A stretch of DNA of 64,000 nt from Apostichopus japonicus (Eukaryota; Echinodermata; Holothuroidea; Aspidochirotida; Stichopodidae). A program made the translations under genes and the position numbers. Under the pieces are notes generated by a model. It was not told where the DNA came from, ran no database searches, and saw only the letters and a list, made by a program, of their open reading frames with translations. Below, in pieces: positions 37,518 through 52,393 of this stretch. How positions within the stretch are numbered: the first letter of the stretch is position 1; every line of letters begins with the position of its first letter. Where the stretch lies: contig NC_092582.1 in NCBI RefSeq assembly GCF_037975245.1, forward strand, positions 12,894,077 through 12,958,076, read 5' to 3'.

Positions 37518-40500
37518 CATTTATCAATTTGTCTGATTGTTTGCGTGTCTAGTTGTCTGCATGTCTGATTGGTTGCGTGTATGATTGGCTGACTGGCTGC
37601 GTGTCTGATTGGTTGCGTGCCTGGTTGTCTGACTGTCTACGTGTCTGATTGTCTGACTGGCTGAATGTCTGAATGGATGCGTGTCTGACTGGCTGCGATT
37701 CTGATTGTCTGTCTGATTGTCTGCGTGTCTGATGGACTGCGTGTCTGCTACGTCTGCGCTTCTGATTTTTTGACCGACTACGTGTCTGATTGTTTGACTG
37801 TCTGTGTGTCTGACAGTTTGGTTGTCTGCGACGCGCCTGATTGACTGACTGGCTGCGTGTATGATTGGCTGCGTGTATGATTGAATGCGTGCCTGATTGA
37901 CTGCGTGTTTGAATGGTTGCGTGTCTGATTTTCTGCGTGTCTATTGTCTCATTAGCTGATTGTCTGCGCATCAGATTGTCTGCTTGTCTGACTCTGCGTT
38001 CTCCTGTGTCTGCTTGTCTGACTTTCTGACTGGCTGCGTGTGTGTGTGTATGAATAGCTGCGTGTATGATTGTCTGACTTGCTGCGTGTCTGATTGTCTG
38101 ACTTGCGCCGTGTCTGATTGGCTGCGTGTCTGAATGGCTGCGTGTCTGATTGTCTGAATTGCGCCGTGTCTGATTGGCTGCGTGCCTGATTGGCTGCGTG
38201 TATCAATGGCTGTTTGTCTGATTGTCTGAGTGCTTGATTGACTGATGTCTGCTTGTCTGCGTGTCTCATTGTCTCAATGTCTGATTGGTTGAATGATTGG
38301 ATGCGTGGCTGATTGGATGCGTGTATGATTGGATGCTCGCATGATTGCGTGTATGAATGGCTTCGTGTCTGATTGGCTGCGTGTATGAATGGCTGCGTGT
38401 CTGATTGTCTGCGTGTATGATTGTCTGGGTGTCTGTTTGTCTGAGTGTTTGATTGACTGAATGTCTGCTTGTTTGCGTGTCTCATTGTCTCACTGTCTGA
38501 ATGGGTGCGTGTATAATTGGATGCGTGGCTGATTGTATGCGGGTATGATTGGATGCTGGCCTGATTGTCTGCGTGTATGAATGGCTTCGTGTCTGATTAT
38601 CTAGCTTGCCCCGTGTCTGATTGGCTGCGTGTATGAATGGCTGCGTGTCTGGTTGTCTAGCTGGCGCCGTGTCTGATTGGCTGCGTGTATGAATGGCTGC
38701 GTGTATGATTGTCTGCGTGTCTGTTTGTCTGAGTGTTTGATTGACTGAATGTCTGCTTTTTGCGTGTCTCAATGTCTGATTGGTTGCGTGTACGATTGGA
38801 TGCGTGCCTGATTGTGTGCGTGTATGATTGGATGCTCGCCTGATTGTCTGCGTGTATGAATGGCTTCGTGTCTGATTGTCTGACTGACGCCGTGTCTGAT
38901 TGGCTGCGTGCCTGATTGGCTGAGTGTCTGATTGGCTGCGTGTCTGAATGGCTGCGTGTCTGACTGGCTGCGATTCTGAATGTCTGTCTGGCTGCCTGGC
39001 AGAGTGTCTGCGTGTTTGAATGGCTGCGTGTTTGAATGGCTGCGTGTTTGAATGTCTGATTGACTGCGTGTCTGTTTGTCTGCCATACGTCTGTGCTTCT
39101 GATATTTTGACCGACTATTTGTCCGATTTTTTGACTGCATGTGTGTCTGACTGTCTGGTTGTCTGCGTGTTTGATTGTCTGATTGTCTAGTTCCCTGATT
39201 GTGTGATTATCTGATTGTTTGACTGGCTGCGCGCCTGATTGTCTGACTGGCTGCGTGTCTGATTGGCTGCGTGTATGATTGGATGCGTGCCTGATTGTCT
39301 GCGTGTATGAATGGTTGCGTGTCTGATTGCATGCGTGTCTGATTGTCTGCGTGTCTGAGTGTTTGATTGACTGAATGTCTGCTTTTCGGCGTGTCTCAAT
39401 GTCTGATTGGTTGCGTGTATGATTGGATGCGTGCCTGATTGTATGCGTGTATGATTGGATGCTCGCCTGATTGTCTGCGTGTCTGATTGTCTGCGTGCTG
39501 ATTGTCTGAGTGTTTGATTGACTGATGTCTGCTCGTCTGCGTGTCTCAATGTCTGATTGGTTGCTTGAATGATTGGATGCGTGGCTGATTGGATGCGTGT
39601 ATGATTGGATGCTCTCATGATTGTCTGCGTGTATGAATGGCTTCGTGTCTGATTGTCTAGCTGGCGCCGTGCCTGATTGGCTGCGTGTATGAATGGCTGC
39701 GTGTATGATTGTCTAGCTGGCGCCGTGTCTGATTGGCTGCGTGTATGAATGGCTGCGTGTATGATTGTCTGCGTGTCTGATTGTCTGGGTGTCTGTTTGT
39801 CTGAGTGTTTGATTGGCTGAATGTCTGCTTCTTTGCGTGTCTCAATGTCTGATTGGGTGCGTGTACGATTGGATGCGTGCCTGATTGTATGCGTGTATGA
39901 TTGGATGCTCGCCTGATTGTCTGCGTGTCTGACTGTCTTGGTATCTGATTATCTGCTTGTCTGATCATCTGCTTGTCTGCGTGCATGATTGGCTGACTGG
40001 CTGCGTGTCTGATTAACTGACTGGCTGCGTGTCTGATTGACTGACTGGCTATGTGTATGATTGGCTGCGTGCCTGATCTCTGATTGTCTGCCTTGTTACG
40101 TGTCTGATTGTCTGACTGGCTGCGTGTCTGAATGGCTGCGTGACTGACTGGCTGCGATTCTGAATGTCTGTCTGGCTGCCTGGTAGAGTGTCTGCGTGTT
40201 TGAATGGCTGCATGTTTGAATGGCTGCGTGTCTGAATGTCTGCTTGTCTGCTATACGTCTGTGCTGCTGATATTTGACCGACTATTTGTCTGATTTTTAG
40301 ACTGCAAGTGTGTCTGACTGTCTGGTTGTTTGCGTGTTTGTTTGTCTTATTGTCTAGTTCTCGGAGTGTCTGATTGTTTGACTGGCTGCGCGCTTGATTG
40401 TCTGACTGGCTGCGTGTCTGATTGGCTGCGATTCTGAATGTCTGTCTGGCTGCTGGCAGAGTGCCTGCGTGTTTGAATGGCTGCGTGTTTGAATGGCTGC

Positions 40501-43500
40501 GTGTCTGAATGTCTGATTGACTGCGTGTCTGCTTGTCTGCCATACGTCTGTGCTTCTGATATTTGTCTGATTTTTTTGACTGCATGTGTGTCTGACTGTC
40601 TGGTTGCTGCGTGTTTGATTGTCTGATTGTCTAGTTCCCTGATTGTGTGATTGTCTGATTGTTTGACTGGCTGCGCGCCTGATTGTCTGACTGGCTGCGT
40701 GTCTGATTGGCTGCGTGTATGATTGGATGCGTGCCTGATTGTCTGCGTGTATGAATGGTTGCGTGTCTGATTGCCTGCGTGTCTGATTGTCTGCGTGTCT
40801 GTTTGTCTGAGTGTTTGATTGACTGAATGTCTGCTTTTCGGCGTGTCTCAATGTCTGATTGGTTGCGTGTATGATTGGATGCGTGCCTGATTGTATGCGT
40901 GTATGATTGGATGCTCGCCTGATCGTCTGCGTGTCTGATTGTCTGAGTGTTTGATTGACTGATGTCTGCTCGTCTGCGTGTCTCATTGTCTCAATGTCTG
41001 ATTGGTTGCTTCAATGATTGGATGCGTGGCTGATTGGATGCGTGTATGATTGGATGCTCGCCTGATTGTCTGCGTGTATGAATGGCTTCGTATCTGATTG
41101 TCTAGCTGGCGCCGTGTCTGATTGGCTGCGTGTATGAATGGCTGCGTGTATGATTTGTCTGCGTGTCTGATTGTCTGGAAGTCTGTTTGTCTGAGTGTTT
41201 GATTGGCTGAATGTCTGCTTTTTTTGCGTGTCTCAATGTCTGATTGGGTGCGTGTACGATTGGATGCGTGCCTGATTGTATGCGTGTATGATTGGATGCT
41301 CGCCTGATTGTATGCGTGTCTGACTGTCTTGGTATCTGATTATCTGCTTGTCTGATCATCTGCTTGTCTGCGTGTATGATTGGCTAACTGGCTGCGTGTC
41401 TGATTGACTGACTGGCTATGTGTATGATTGGCTGCGTGCCTGGTTGTCTGATTGTCTGACTTGTTACGTGTCTGATTGTCTGACTGGCTGCGTGTCTGAA
41501 TGGCTGCGTGACTGACTGGCTGCGATTCTGAATGGCTGTCTGGCTGCCTGGTAGAGTGTCTGCGTGTTTAAATGGCTGCGTGTTTGAATGGCTGCGTGTC
41601 TGAATGTCTGCTTGTCTGCTATACGTCTGTGCTGCTGATATTTGACCGACTATTTGTCTGATTTTTTGACTGCAAGTGTGTCTGACTGTCTGGTTGTCTG
41701 CGTGTTTGATTGTCTGATTGTCTTATTGTCCAGTTCTCTGATTGTCTGATTGTTTGACTGGCTGCGCGCTTGATTGTCTGACTGGCTGCGTGTCTGATTG
41801 GCTGCGTGTATGATTGGATGCGTGCCTGATTGTCTCATTGGCTCATTGTATGTGTGTTTGATTGACTGAGTGTCTGCCTATCTGCGTGTATTATTGTCTC
41901 AATGTCTGATTGGCTGCGTGTTTGATTGTCTGCGTGTCTGATTTTCTGCGTGACTGATTGTCTCATTGGCTGATTGTCTGCGTGTATGATTGTCTGCTTG
42001 TCTGACTATGCGTGCCTCCTTGTCTGCGTGTCTGCGTGTTTGATTGACTGAGTGTCTGCTTGTCTGCGTGTATCATTGTCTCAATGTCTGGTTGGCTGCG
42101 TGTATGATTGGATGCGTGCCTGATTGTCTCCGTGCATGAATGGTTGCGTTTCTGATTGTCTGCGTGTCTGATTGTCTGCGTGACTGATTGTCTCATTGGC
42201 TGATTGTCTGCGTGTATGCTTCTCTGCTTGTCTGACTCTGCGTGTCTTCCTGTTTTCGTGTCTGCGTGTATGAATGGCTTCGTCTGTTTGTCTGACTTGA
42301 TACGTGTCTGATTTTCTGACTTGTTGTGTACCTGATTGGCTGCGTGAATGAATGGCTGCGTTGCTGATTGTCTGATTGTCTGAGTGTTTGATTGACTGAC
42401 TGTCTGCTTGTCTGCGTGTATCATTTTCTCAATGTCTGATTGGCTGCGTGTATGATTGGATGCGTGCCTGAATGTCTCCGTGTATGAATGGTTGCGTGTC
42501 TGATTGTCTGCCAGTCTGATTGTCTGCGTGACTGATTGTCTGACTGGTTGCGTGTCTGATTGCGTGACTGGCCGCGTGTCTGGTGTTCTGAATGGCTGTG
42601 TGACTGATTTTCTGACTGGCTACCGGTCTGATTGTCTGATTATCTGCTTGCCTACGTGTATGACTGTCTGCGTGTCTCATTGTATGATTGTCTGACTGGC
42701 TGCGTGTCTGATTGTCTGACTGGATGCGTGTCTGATTGGCTGCGATTCTGATTGTCTGGCTGGCTGCCTGGCAGAGTGTCTGTGTGTATGAATCGCTGCG
42801 TGTCTGCCTGTCTGCGTGTCTGATTGTTTGCGTGTCTAATTGTATGCTGCGTCAGCGCTTCTGATGGTTTGACCGACTGCATTTCTGATTTTTTGACTGT
42901 CTACGTGTCTACGTGTCTGGTTGTCTCCGTGTCTCATTGTCTCATTATCTGCGTGTCTGATTGTCTAATTGTCTGATTGGCTGCTTGTCTGATTGTCTGA
43001 CTGGCTGCGTGTCTGATTTTCTGACTTGCTGCGTGCCGATTGTCTGATTGCCTGCGTTTCTGATTGGCTGCATGCCTGATTAGCTGAGTGTCTATTTGTC
43101 TGCGTGCCTGATTGTCTAATTGTCTGCGTGCCTGATTGTCTAATTATCTGCGTGTCTGATTGTCTGACTGGCTGCGTTTCTGATTGTTTTACCGACTGCG
43201 TGTCTGATTGTTTGACTGTCTGCGTGTCTGGTTGTCTCCGTGTCTCATTGTCTGTGTGTCTGATTGTTTGCGTGTCTCATTGTCTGTGTGTCTGATTGTC
43301 TGCGTGTCTCATTGTCTGATTGACCTGCTTGTCTGATTGTCTGACTGGCTGCGTGTCTGATTTTCTGACTTGCTGCGTTCCTGATTGTCTGATTGCCTGC
43401 GTTCCTGATTGGCTGCATGCCTGATTAGCTGTGTGTCTGATTGTCTGCTTGTCTGCCTGCTTGTCTCAGCGTCTGCGCTTCTGATTGTTTGACCGACTGT

Positions 43501-44795
43501 GTGTTTTGATTGTCTGACTAGATTGTTGGACTGACTACTTTTATGAATGTTTGACTTTCTGCGGATCTGATTGTCTAATTGTCTACATTCCTGATTGTCT
43601 AATTGTCTGCGTGACTGATTGTCTAATTGTCTGATTGTCTGACTGGCTGCGTTTCTGATTGTTTTACCGACTGCGTGTCTGATTGTTTGACTGTCTGTGT
43701 GTTTGGTTGTCTCCGTGTCTCATTGTCTGTGTGTCTGATTGTTTGCGTGTCTCATTGTCTCATTGTCTGATTGACCTGCTTGTCTGCGCATCTGATTGTC
43801 TATTTGTCTGATTGTCTAGTTGTCCGATTGGCTGATTGTCTGCGCGAATGAACTTTGCGCGTCTGCTTAACTGCTTGTCTGCGTGTGTCATTGCCTCATT
43901 GTCTGATCGACCTGCTTGTATGATTGATCTGATTTTTGCGCATCTGATTGTCTGCGCGTCTACTTGTTTGCGCGTCTGATTTGCTGATTGTATACACGTT
44001 TGTGCGTCTGCTTGGCTGCGTGCCTTGTCTGCGTATCTGATTGTCTGCGGGTAAGATTGTCTGCGCGTCTGACTGGCTGCGTGTCTGATTATCTGCGCGT
44101 CTGATTGTCTGTTTCCTGATTGTTTTCGTTTATGATTGTCTGAGTTTATGATTGTCTACTTGTCTAATTGTCTGATTTTCTGCGTGTCTCTTGTCTGTTT
44201 GTCTGATTCTGTGCGCTTGTCTGATTGTCCGATTGCCTGTGTATGCGTGTATGATTGTCTGGTTGGCTGCGTGTCTGTTTGTCTGATTGTTTGCGTGTCT
44301 GATTGCGTGTATGATTGTCTACGTTTCTGATTGTCTGCGTGTCTGATTGTCTGCGCGTGTGATTGTCTGCCAGTCTGATTGATCTTGTTGTCTGATTGGT
44401 CTGATTGTCTGATTGTCTGCCCGTCTGATTGATCTTTTTGTCTGATTGATCTTTTTGTCTGATTGATCTGATTGTCTGCGCGTCTGATTGTCTCCGTGTC
44501 CAATTGTCTGCTTGTCTGTCTGCACGTCTGATTGTCTCTGTTTCTGATTGTCTGTCCGTCTGATTGATCTGATTGTCTGCCCGTCCGATTGATCTGATTG
44601 TCTGCACGTCTGATTGTATGCGTGTCTAATTGTCTGATTGGCTGGTTGCCTGCTGATTTGTCTCATTGGCTGATTGTCTCATTGGCTGATTGTCTCATTG
44701 GCGTATGCCTCATTGGCTCATTGTCTCATTAGCTCAGTGTCACATTGGCTGCCTGCGTGTATAATTGTCTGCGTGTCTGGTTGTCTTGATTGGTC
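37518..44795. repeat. Octanucleotide satellite, 7.3 kb, with ~1.4-kb higher units
   Basis: The basic unit is eight bases. TGTCTGAT, TGTCTGCG, TGGCTGCG and TGTATGAT alternate with many point changes. A marker phrase around tacgtctgtgcttctgatatttgaccgact recurs at about 37753, 39091, 40259, 40548 and 41627, giving higher-order units of roughly 1.1-1.5 kb. For example, 39140-39330 closely matches 40585-40770, and 39830-40330 matches 41200-41700. Stop codons are rare on the minus strand, so frames of up to 210 codons rich in R, Q, S, D, N and T appear in several frames, as expected for an 8-base repeat. They are not credible genes. The end near 44390-44600 adds a gattgatc variant. Confidence 0.95.
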
Positions 44796-47700
44796 TAATT
44801 GATAATTTAAAACAGCTATTAAACAAGAGTAAATTGTCACTTGTGAATGAGGTACGTAGGTGTGAATGCAGTGTTGCGTTGTGAACCAAGCTTCCAACTG
44901 CAAAAGAAGGTTTACAAATCCATATAGAGGCTAGACTGTCTAGGTACTGGGATGCGTACGAGACTGGAACAAGCCAAACGGACGGACTGATGAGGGCTGT
45001 TTTCAAACTGTTTGGAACACCCGATGTGTAACCTATTTAGAAGGTATCAATGGAACTAACTCCTCGCCATGTCCTACGGGACGAAAAGAGGGCATGGGCA
45101 GGGCCTCGGGGGGCAGTTCCCCAGGCGCTCAACCATGATTTCGTTACCTTTTTTCTTTTGCCATTCAAAATGAACCACACGTGTACAATTTGGCGGTAAC
45201 ATGGCGCAAAAAGCACATTTTCTAAGGCGGAAAATACCGATAACACGGCCCCTGGCACAGTACAGTAAGTTGAAAGAAACACCACGGTAATCATTTTACA
45301 GGAGTCCCAGTTGTTAATTAGTGAATATGGTGCACTGTGTCGCATCAGTTGGTTGAAATACTAACATTATTCATCAATTTACTTCGTTCCTCGCTTACCT
45401 GTCTCCCCACAACTTTGGCACCTACCGGTAACCTTTTAACACTGTGCGCCCTCTATCACCGGCTCCTCCCGTCAATACCATTCCATCTCATTCTACCATC
45501 CAAAGTGCCAACAAGATAACCCAAACACTTGCCTTCTAAAGCCGCCTTCTCTTCATCTTCTTTTCTTCTTTTAGGACTCGCTATGGTTATCGTGCATTTT
45601 CTGCAGTTGCACCTGCCCTTTAGAATGAACTCCCCGATCCGTGTGCGTGATTCCCCCACACTTGAAATTAACAAAAGACAGCTTATATCGTTTATTTTTT
45701 CTTCATTGCTTTTTTAGCGCTTAGAAACTTTTTATATAGGCGTGTGTTTTCCGGCCAAGAAACAAAATTAAAAAAACACCATGAACAACTAGAAAGTTTT
45801 TCCTTATACTGCAAGCACCCCATGCACAATACAATAATGCGTATTTTCAAGCAAATGTAGTTCTAGTATTGCGCTTAACGTTAAAGTTCATGTAAAGTGT
45901 TCATTGATTATCATTTATGATTTAATATCATGTTCATATCATCTGGTCAACTAGTTCATAGTCTTAGAAAAATAACTCTCAAACTAACGAAACGAGCTCT
46001 ATCTAGATGATAGGAACATGATATAAAATCAGAGATGGCTCTTGCTTCAATCAGTCAATCGATACTTGTTTTTTGTTCTTCAATTATTGGCTTGACCTAC
46101 TCAAAATTAATGTTTCTTTTGGGGAACATTCTAGGAGTCGTTAAAACCTGACTTATACTGGATCATATTGGGGGGGGGGGGGGGGGGAAGAGAAGAAAAA
46201 CCAGTGTAAATATTTAAACAATGTTTTTGTCTTCCCTTACTTAATATAAATGTTTCATTGAGGGCACATACTGGGTATCGTTAAACTTGAGTCATACTGG
46301 CTGAGACAAGATGTTAAAACGTTTACATTGTTGTAAATCACACTGATTTTGTTATTGACTTACAAAAGGTATATGGCTTTCAGAAAAGGAGTGAATCGTG
46401 AGGAAACTTTCGTTAAGGGGGCCCAATTGTCATAGACAGATAGCCTGAGTTCGATAACTGTTGTAAATCAAGGTATTTGACGTTAACAGGTTCCATATAA
46501 ATAATAGAGCATGTTTCTGTCTGGGGTTAGAAGTTTAAATAAAGGAGGCCTGTCGAACTAATTTTATTTACGTGAGGAACACAAATCATTTTCATGCCAG
46601 CGGCATTTTACATCTTACCCAGGATATAGGAACAGTAGAAAATTAGAAGAAAATAACGGCAGTTATATATATTTTTTATGGGGGTGGGGTACGGTGGGGA
46701 ACAAATACTATGTACCAGTTTTACAACAGAGAGAAAAACTTGTCAAGTATACTCGTTTTATACCATGGAATAAAATAAGGCTGTATACTAGCATGGTTTC
46801 TACAGCGATTCCAATTTTTAAGATATTCAGCATTAAAATATACTTAATCTCTGAAATACTCCTAACTTAATAATAACGTTGACTACAAAGTACAGGCTTA
46901 AATGTAAGCCCAGTGTTATTTAAACTCTATAGACTCAACTCAACCAAAACATTTTTTCAACTTGATATAAATAACAATGCTTTTTTGGAAGAATTTTAAC
47001 ATCATTTGTCCTTGGCATACTTCTAATACATGGTAAACATGTTATTTGTGCTTATAACACTCTCGTGTTTTCTCATTAAGTTTTGACTTGCATCTGAGGA
47101 ACTAACCTGATGGTCTGTATATTAGACTAAATAGTCCAGTCACTTTAATTGATGAACCTCATTTCTGCAAATTTAAAAGGGGTATAGAAGTACAATCTGT
47201 ACTGAGAGCAGCCTTTTTTAAGTAACCTAAAACATAACAAAGTAAATTTTGTAACCCATTGTCATCTTTTAAGCTAATAAGATGGCTTATAAACATACAC
47301 AGGTGTGTTTAAAATTCAGACTGAGAACGTCATTGTCTTCTTCTATTGTTCAAATCCACGTGTACTTACCTTATAGCAATACACCAAGTTAACAACGTAA
47401 TTCTTCAGAGGACGTGGTAATTCTTTTCAATTGGCGTATGAGGACTTGGAATTTCTTTTGTCAAGTCTTAAGGCAGAATACAAAACAAGTGCACGCACAC
47501 ATGTACACCCACACTCACCTACGTAACCGTAACGTAACTTTTGGATAAGCTCATGTATAGTGTCTGTTCCCTTTCGAGGGGAATGGTAATACACATCCGA
47601 CGATCATCACACAGTCACAGTCTCGATGCAAGGGGACAGGAGTTGAGAGAGGCCGTCGTTTGGTTGTTTGATTTTCGTGCACAGGTTCTTTCCTGGGTGA

Positions 47701-50700
47701 CTTTTCTTAAAAAGTACCTTGACATTCAAACATAGGACATTTATAATCGGTTTTGTTTGAAGTACTCTATACAATTAAGTAATGAATTAAATATTTAAAA
47801 TGATTAATATTAATGACGTCAATCATGATACTAAAGACTTGACGCGAGCACGTTTTATTACAAATCAAGAAAAGAAACAAAGATATAAACGCAGGTTTTA
47901 ATCATCGCAAAATTAAAGAAATGAAAGTTAATATTTGACAAGGGAAGATGAATGTATTAAAAGTAAGGGTTTAATAAAAACTTGGTCATGAAATGAAGAG
48001 AAATAAGAGAAGTGGCAGGCGCATTTCTAGCGTAAAACGAATTGAATATTTCCTCGTAAAACAAAGTGGACCAGTGAGTCGGATTACGTGACATCCTGTA
48101 TTAAAAACGACAATGACTCGGATTCCCGATGATGTCACAACCTTCATACAGTCGCAATTTCAGGAGGTGTACACACCACCCATTTTCCCAACATAATTAA
48201 AGTTTATTCGGTTGGAATACTCCCACACACCGTTTATGTACGGGAGTCGGCTTAAGCCACCTCAGGGTCACAACCCTCCGCCCCCCCCCCCCCCACCGCA
48301 AACACAACCTTTGTTAAGAAGTCTGAAAAATAATTGTTCCTATGTATATGGGATATACGCAATTATCATGTATACCCCATAGGATCCCTTTATGTCTATA
48401 AAGGGACTCTACTTCACCTCATCCGTATCCCTAGATCTACGCCTGCAAGATACTACATTCAAATTTCACCAGGATGCATGCTGAGAATATGTTATTCTTT
48501 CATCAGTCAAAAATATCTATTTCACTTTCAAATCATGTTGTTGGAACTATAGGCATATCGCCCTACTTTCCTTGTGCAAGAGATTTGTCTCTCCCGTCCT
48601 GCAGACGGTAACCGACACTTTTGGAAATGTAGAGACACTGTATACCTCCATTCTACTCGATTAAAGAAGAAAACAACGTTTCATTGTAATGTATATTCGA
48701 TATATAATACAATTTGTCAGTCACTTTATTCACAATGTATCATTCCACTGTGGATACAAATTTCCAAGGAAAATATACTTTAATTACGGCAGCGACACAA
48801 AATAGATTAAAATACAAGTTTTATGTTCAGTTTGAGACAAGACTTTGTTATCTCACAATCTTTATTTTTATTCATCATATTTTGGGGAAATTTATTAAGA
48901 AAGTATAGTCCTGTTCTAAAGTATCGATAGACTGCAATACAAAGCATGCTTTTTGCATCAGTTTGTATTATTATTTTTTGTATATATATTTTAATTTTTT
49001 GTTTCATATATTAACTTTTATTGTTTCATATTTTAATTTTAATTTTTGATATTTGTTCATTGAGATATATCAGGTTCTTCGGTTTATCTACTTGTCTAAT
49101 ACACAGACCATTATATCAGTTCCTCAGCTTCAATACAAGTTTCAATGGAAAACATTGGAAAGACTTTTATGGCGTCCGATGACATGCTTTCAATACATTT
49201 ATAAGTTACAAATTAGTTAACGACAAATGTGTTGAATGCTATTTATAATGAAGTTAAAAAGAACATATTTTGATTTAGCATAAATTGACTTAAACAATGG
49301 ATGAATATTAGCATTTACGCCTGCATCGAAGAGCTGACATCATCATCAATTTAGCCTTAAAAGTGAAATTCTATAATTTAGCATATTTTAATGCTGAATA
49401 GCTTGAAACCGGAAAAGCTGACATGTATAAGAACTAATACCACAAATGTTTCATTAAGACTCATGATAACACATCAAGACTAGTAATAATGTTGCCTATA
49501 AATTTGCACTGTCACAATAATTTTACAGCGCCGCGCTGCATACACACAGAAAGGTCACGCAAAGTATAGGCCTATATAGTAGATCGTAAATCAAGTTTAT
49601 TCAAACATTCGCTGAATGTTTGGAAACTTATTGGAAATGTGAGATTTTAGTTTATATTCAGGAGAACTGGATTATAAAACGAAAAAACATGGAACAGTGT
49701 TTAGTCTATGATCTATCTTTATCAATGTATAATAAAAATGGACACAACTATGACATATTTAATTGCGTCACAGATTGTGGTGCAATGTTAAAAGCTGAAC
49801 ATGTGAAATGATAGGGTAACGCCAAATATGCCGATAATATATAAAGACCGCACATAAATACATTCACGTCAAAATGTAGTAAATTATATATTGAGCGGAG
49901 GATTGTAACTTACGTAAGCCATTGTTCGATGCTTACATATAGCAATGTTACACAAAATTATCAGCACATCCCCGAAAAGTTGGTCAGTTACCTTTATACT
50001 CATATTATTTCAATTGAAAGGATCTAAATCGGTTCTGAGGTATGCATGGGAGATATTTTTTAGCGTTTTGCTTTATCTTAAATCTGTGTAATGTATTCCT
50101 TTCATCTAAGCATTGACAACAGATCAATTTATGAAGAAGAAAAATAATACCCTTTTCTTTTCTTCTTTGAAAAGAACGAGCGAGGAAGTTCAGGCGATGT
50201 ATACCAGTGGATATTTTGCAAATACTCCTACACAATAACACTATAAGACTATACATGAGAAGACTGAGCACATCACGTGACACATTTCACATTTCAAGTA
50301 ATCCGCGTGCCCAGCTCGTGAATTTTCTTTCGTAGTACAGCGTGGAAAGATGATGAATTATTCATATTATGTGGTTTAAGTATGAATATTCACATTTCGT
50401 TGCTTCACTATAGTCACGACCAGTGAAATTAGGTTACCAGAGATAACGTAACTAAGGCTACGACATTTTATAGTAGCAGTCGTAGTGAGAGAATTACTGT
50501 CGCGTATAATTGGTTATAGTTGAGTGTCACTGTGTCAATGACAGTGAAAGTATACTCAACAATGGCAAATTTTGATATCTTTCCAGCCTTGAATCTTTGC
50601 TCGCTCATTACAGTTGAATCTGTGAGGGTTATCAGTCGAAGTCAAGATAAGTTACTGTCATTAGCACTGCGTTACCGGTTGATATTAAGCTGGAAAAAGA

Positions 50701-52393
50701 AAAAGGACGGGGAAGGGGGGAGAGGGGACATAAGAGGAAATCTAAAGGCATCTGGGGTGTGCTGGCAAAAGTCGAGATGGCTTTCCTATATTAACCTAAG
50801 ATTATCACAAGGAAGAAAAGGATTTGAAACATTTTATGGGACTCCCATCCCAAGTGGTGTCATTGTCTGGTGCAGGGAATGGTAAACAGCCTTTAGGCCT
50901 ACGTGATTTCAAACATTTATTGTGTTATTGTGTTTCATTTCTTTAGACAGAGAGATATACTATAAGGACTATAATATCACACATAAATTTGAGTCAATGC
51001 TGTCATATCTTTCTTTCCCAGAACTTTTTATATACGCCTATATATTGATGGCTGTACATACATACTACTGTATGCCAATCAGTAACCAGAGTAGATCCAT
51101 AATCACTGCGGCATTCCGGTTCTGCGAATGAACGTTCTCGAGCATGCGCAGTTTAACATCATTATTCATTAGCCTAATTGTGCAATATGAATGAGTAATT
51201 CGTATCCTCCCTAGGCCATACTACGAGAAACACCCCCCCCCCCCCCTTTACACACACCTTTGAAACTCACAGGTGCACTGGCCTCATAGAGACAGTTTGA
51301 TAATGAGATTTCGTGAATGCTTCTCAATGTTTATCGATCCGCATAATTGACCGATTTTTATTCCAATTCAGTCATACTTTTGCTTGATTGTCATTGAGAG
51401 CTTCTTGACATTTATCATTCATCAATATCTAATCAGATAGGCCTATATACCTGCATATAAAGTCTCGCGTAATTAGTACAAATACTATATATGTGTCCAT
51501 CATACATATAGGCTGATGTAATCAGGGTATATACAGTCCACTTGAGAAGATCATCGTTATCAATAATCATCAAAAGACTCGTTCACTTTTAATTCCTCTA
51601 TCGAATCCTGCAAATGTCGTGATATTTAGCTCTCATTAATATATCATAGGTATAAACCCTGCAATCATGGCCAATCTGGTTGATAGATAGGCCTACACAG
51701 TCAGTCTCGACGGTGGTGAACTATTGAGTAATCTATAGACATTGTAGGATTAAACAATGTATCTCCAAATTCGGTCAAAATTAATGTATTGCCCCAATTT
51801 AATTCGAGAAAAAACACAATCCTACCCTTCTTTTTTTATCAAAAGAGTACAAGGTGACGGGCCGTGTGACATATTTAACTGACATTTGAATCCGCCCTCC
51901 CGGAATCTCTTTCCTTCCCCACTCTCCACCCTTCTCTCCACCTCTCTCTCTCTCTCTCTCTTCTAGGAAAAGAAAGCGTGATTTTTATTATTTGACGGGA
52001 AACAGCACTTCAGCGCCGGAAAGAATTCGTCGCATTCAGTTGGGTGTTTGCGTATATTCTTCCCCATTTAGTTCACACATAGAATGATGTATAGGCATAG
52101 GATAAATGCTTTAAGTTATGAGCAAGAGTTATTAAAACGATCGCATCTAAGCACGTTTTGTAGTGACTCGTTTGTTGAAGTCATGCTTAACAATAATGCC
52201 TTCTGTCAGGTAATTAGTCTGCAGTAGTCAACCAAATAATATAATTATAAGACCATGTCTTCATGAGTTTGCATGTGTTGCATGGTGAGATTGTTGAGAA
52301 AAACGTTAACTTAGTTAATGCAAGAATGAATACGTATGTCATGTATATGGTAAAATAATTAGTAGGCCCTAATCCAATAATGTTATGTCATTG
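44796..52393. other. Unassigned 7.6-kb stretch
   Basis: No gene is recognised with confidence. G18 lies at 46170-46187, C14 at 48281-48294 and C14 at 51233-51246. A perfect 8-bp hairpin (CCCTTTAT, loop gtct, ATAAAGGG) lies at 48386-48405, and a (CT)n run at about 51941-51962. The longest frame (50520-50885, 121 codons, plus) shows no family features and contains a G-rich low-complexity stretch. Confidence 0.45.

Noticed and set aside
37549-44666. Many minus-strand open frames of 60-210 codons rich in R, Q, S, D, N and T
   Set aside because: They come from an 8-bp satellite with few stop codons on that strand and overlap one another in different frames. Composition follows the repeat, with no domain or start context.
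44885-45031. 48-codon protein-like frame ending GTPDV just after the octanucleotide satellite
   Set aside because: Too short to exceed chance, and no splice acceptor or family match was seen.
50520-50885. 121-codon plus-strand frame
   Set aside because: No family features, a low-complexity K/G-rich middle and no splice or promoter support; this length is possible by chance in 64 kb.
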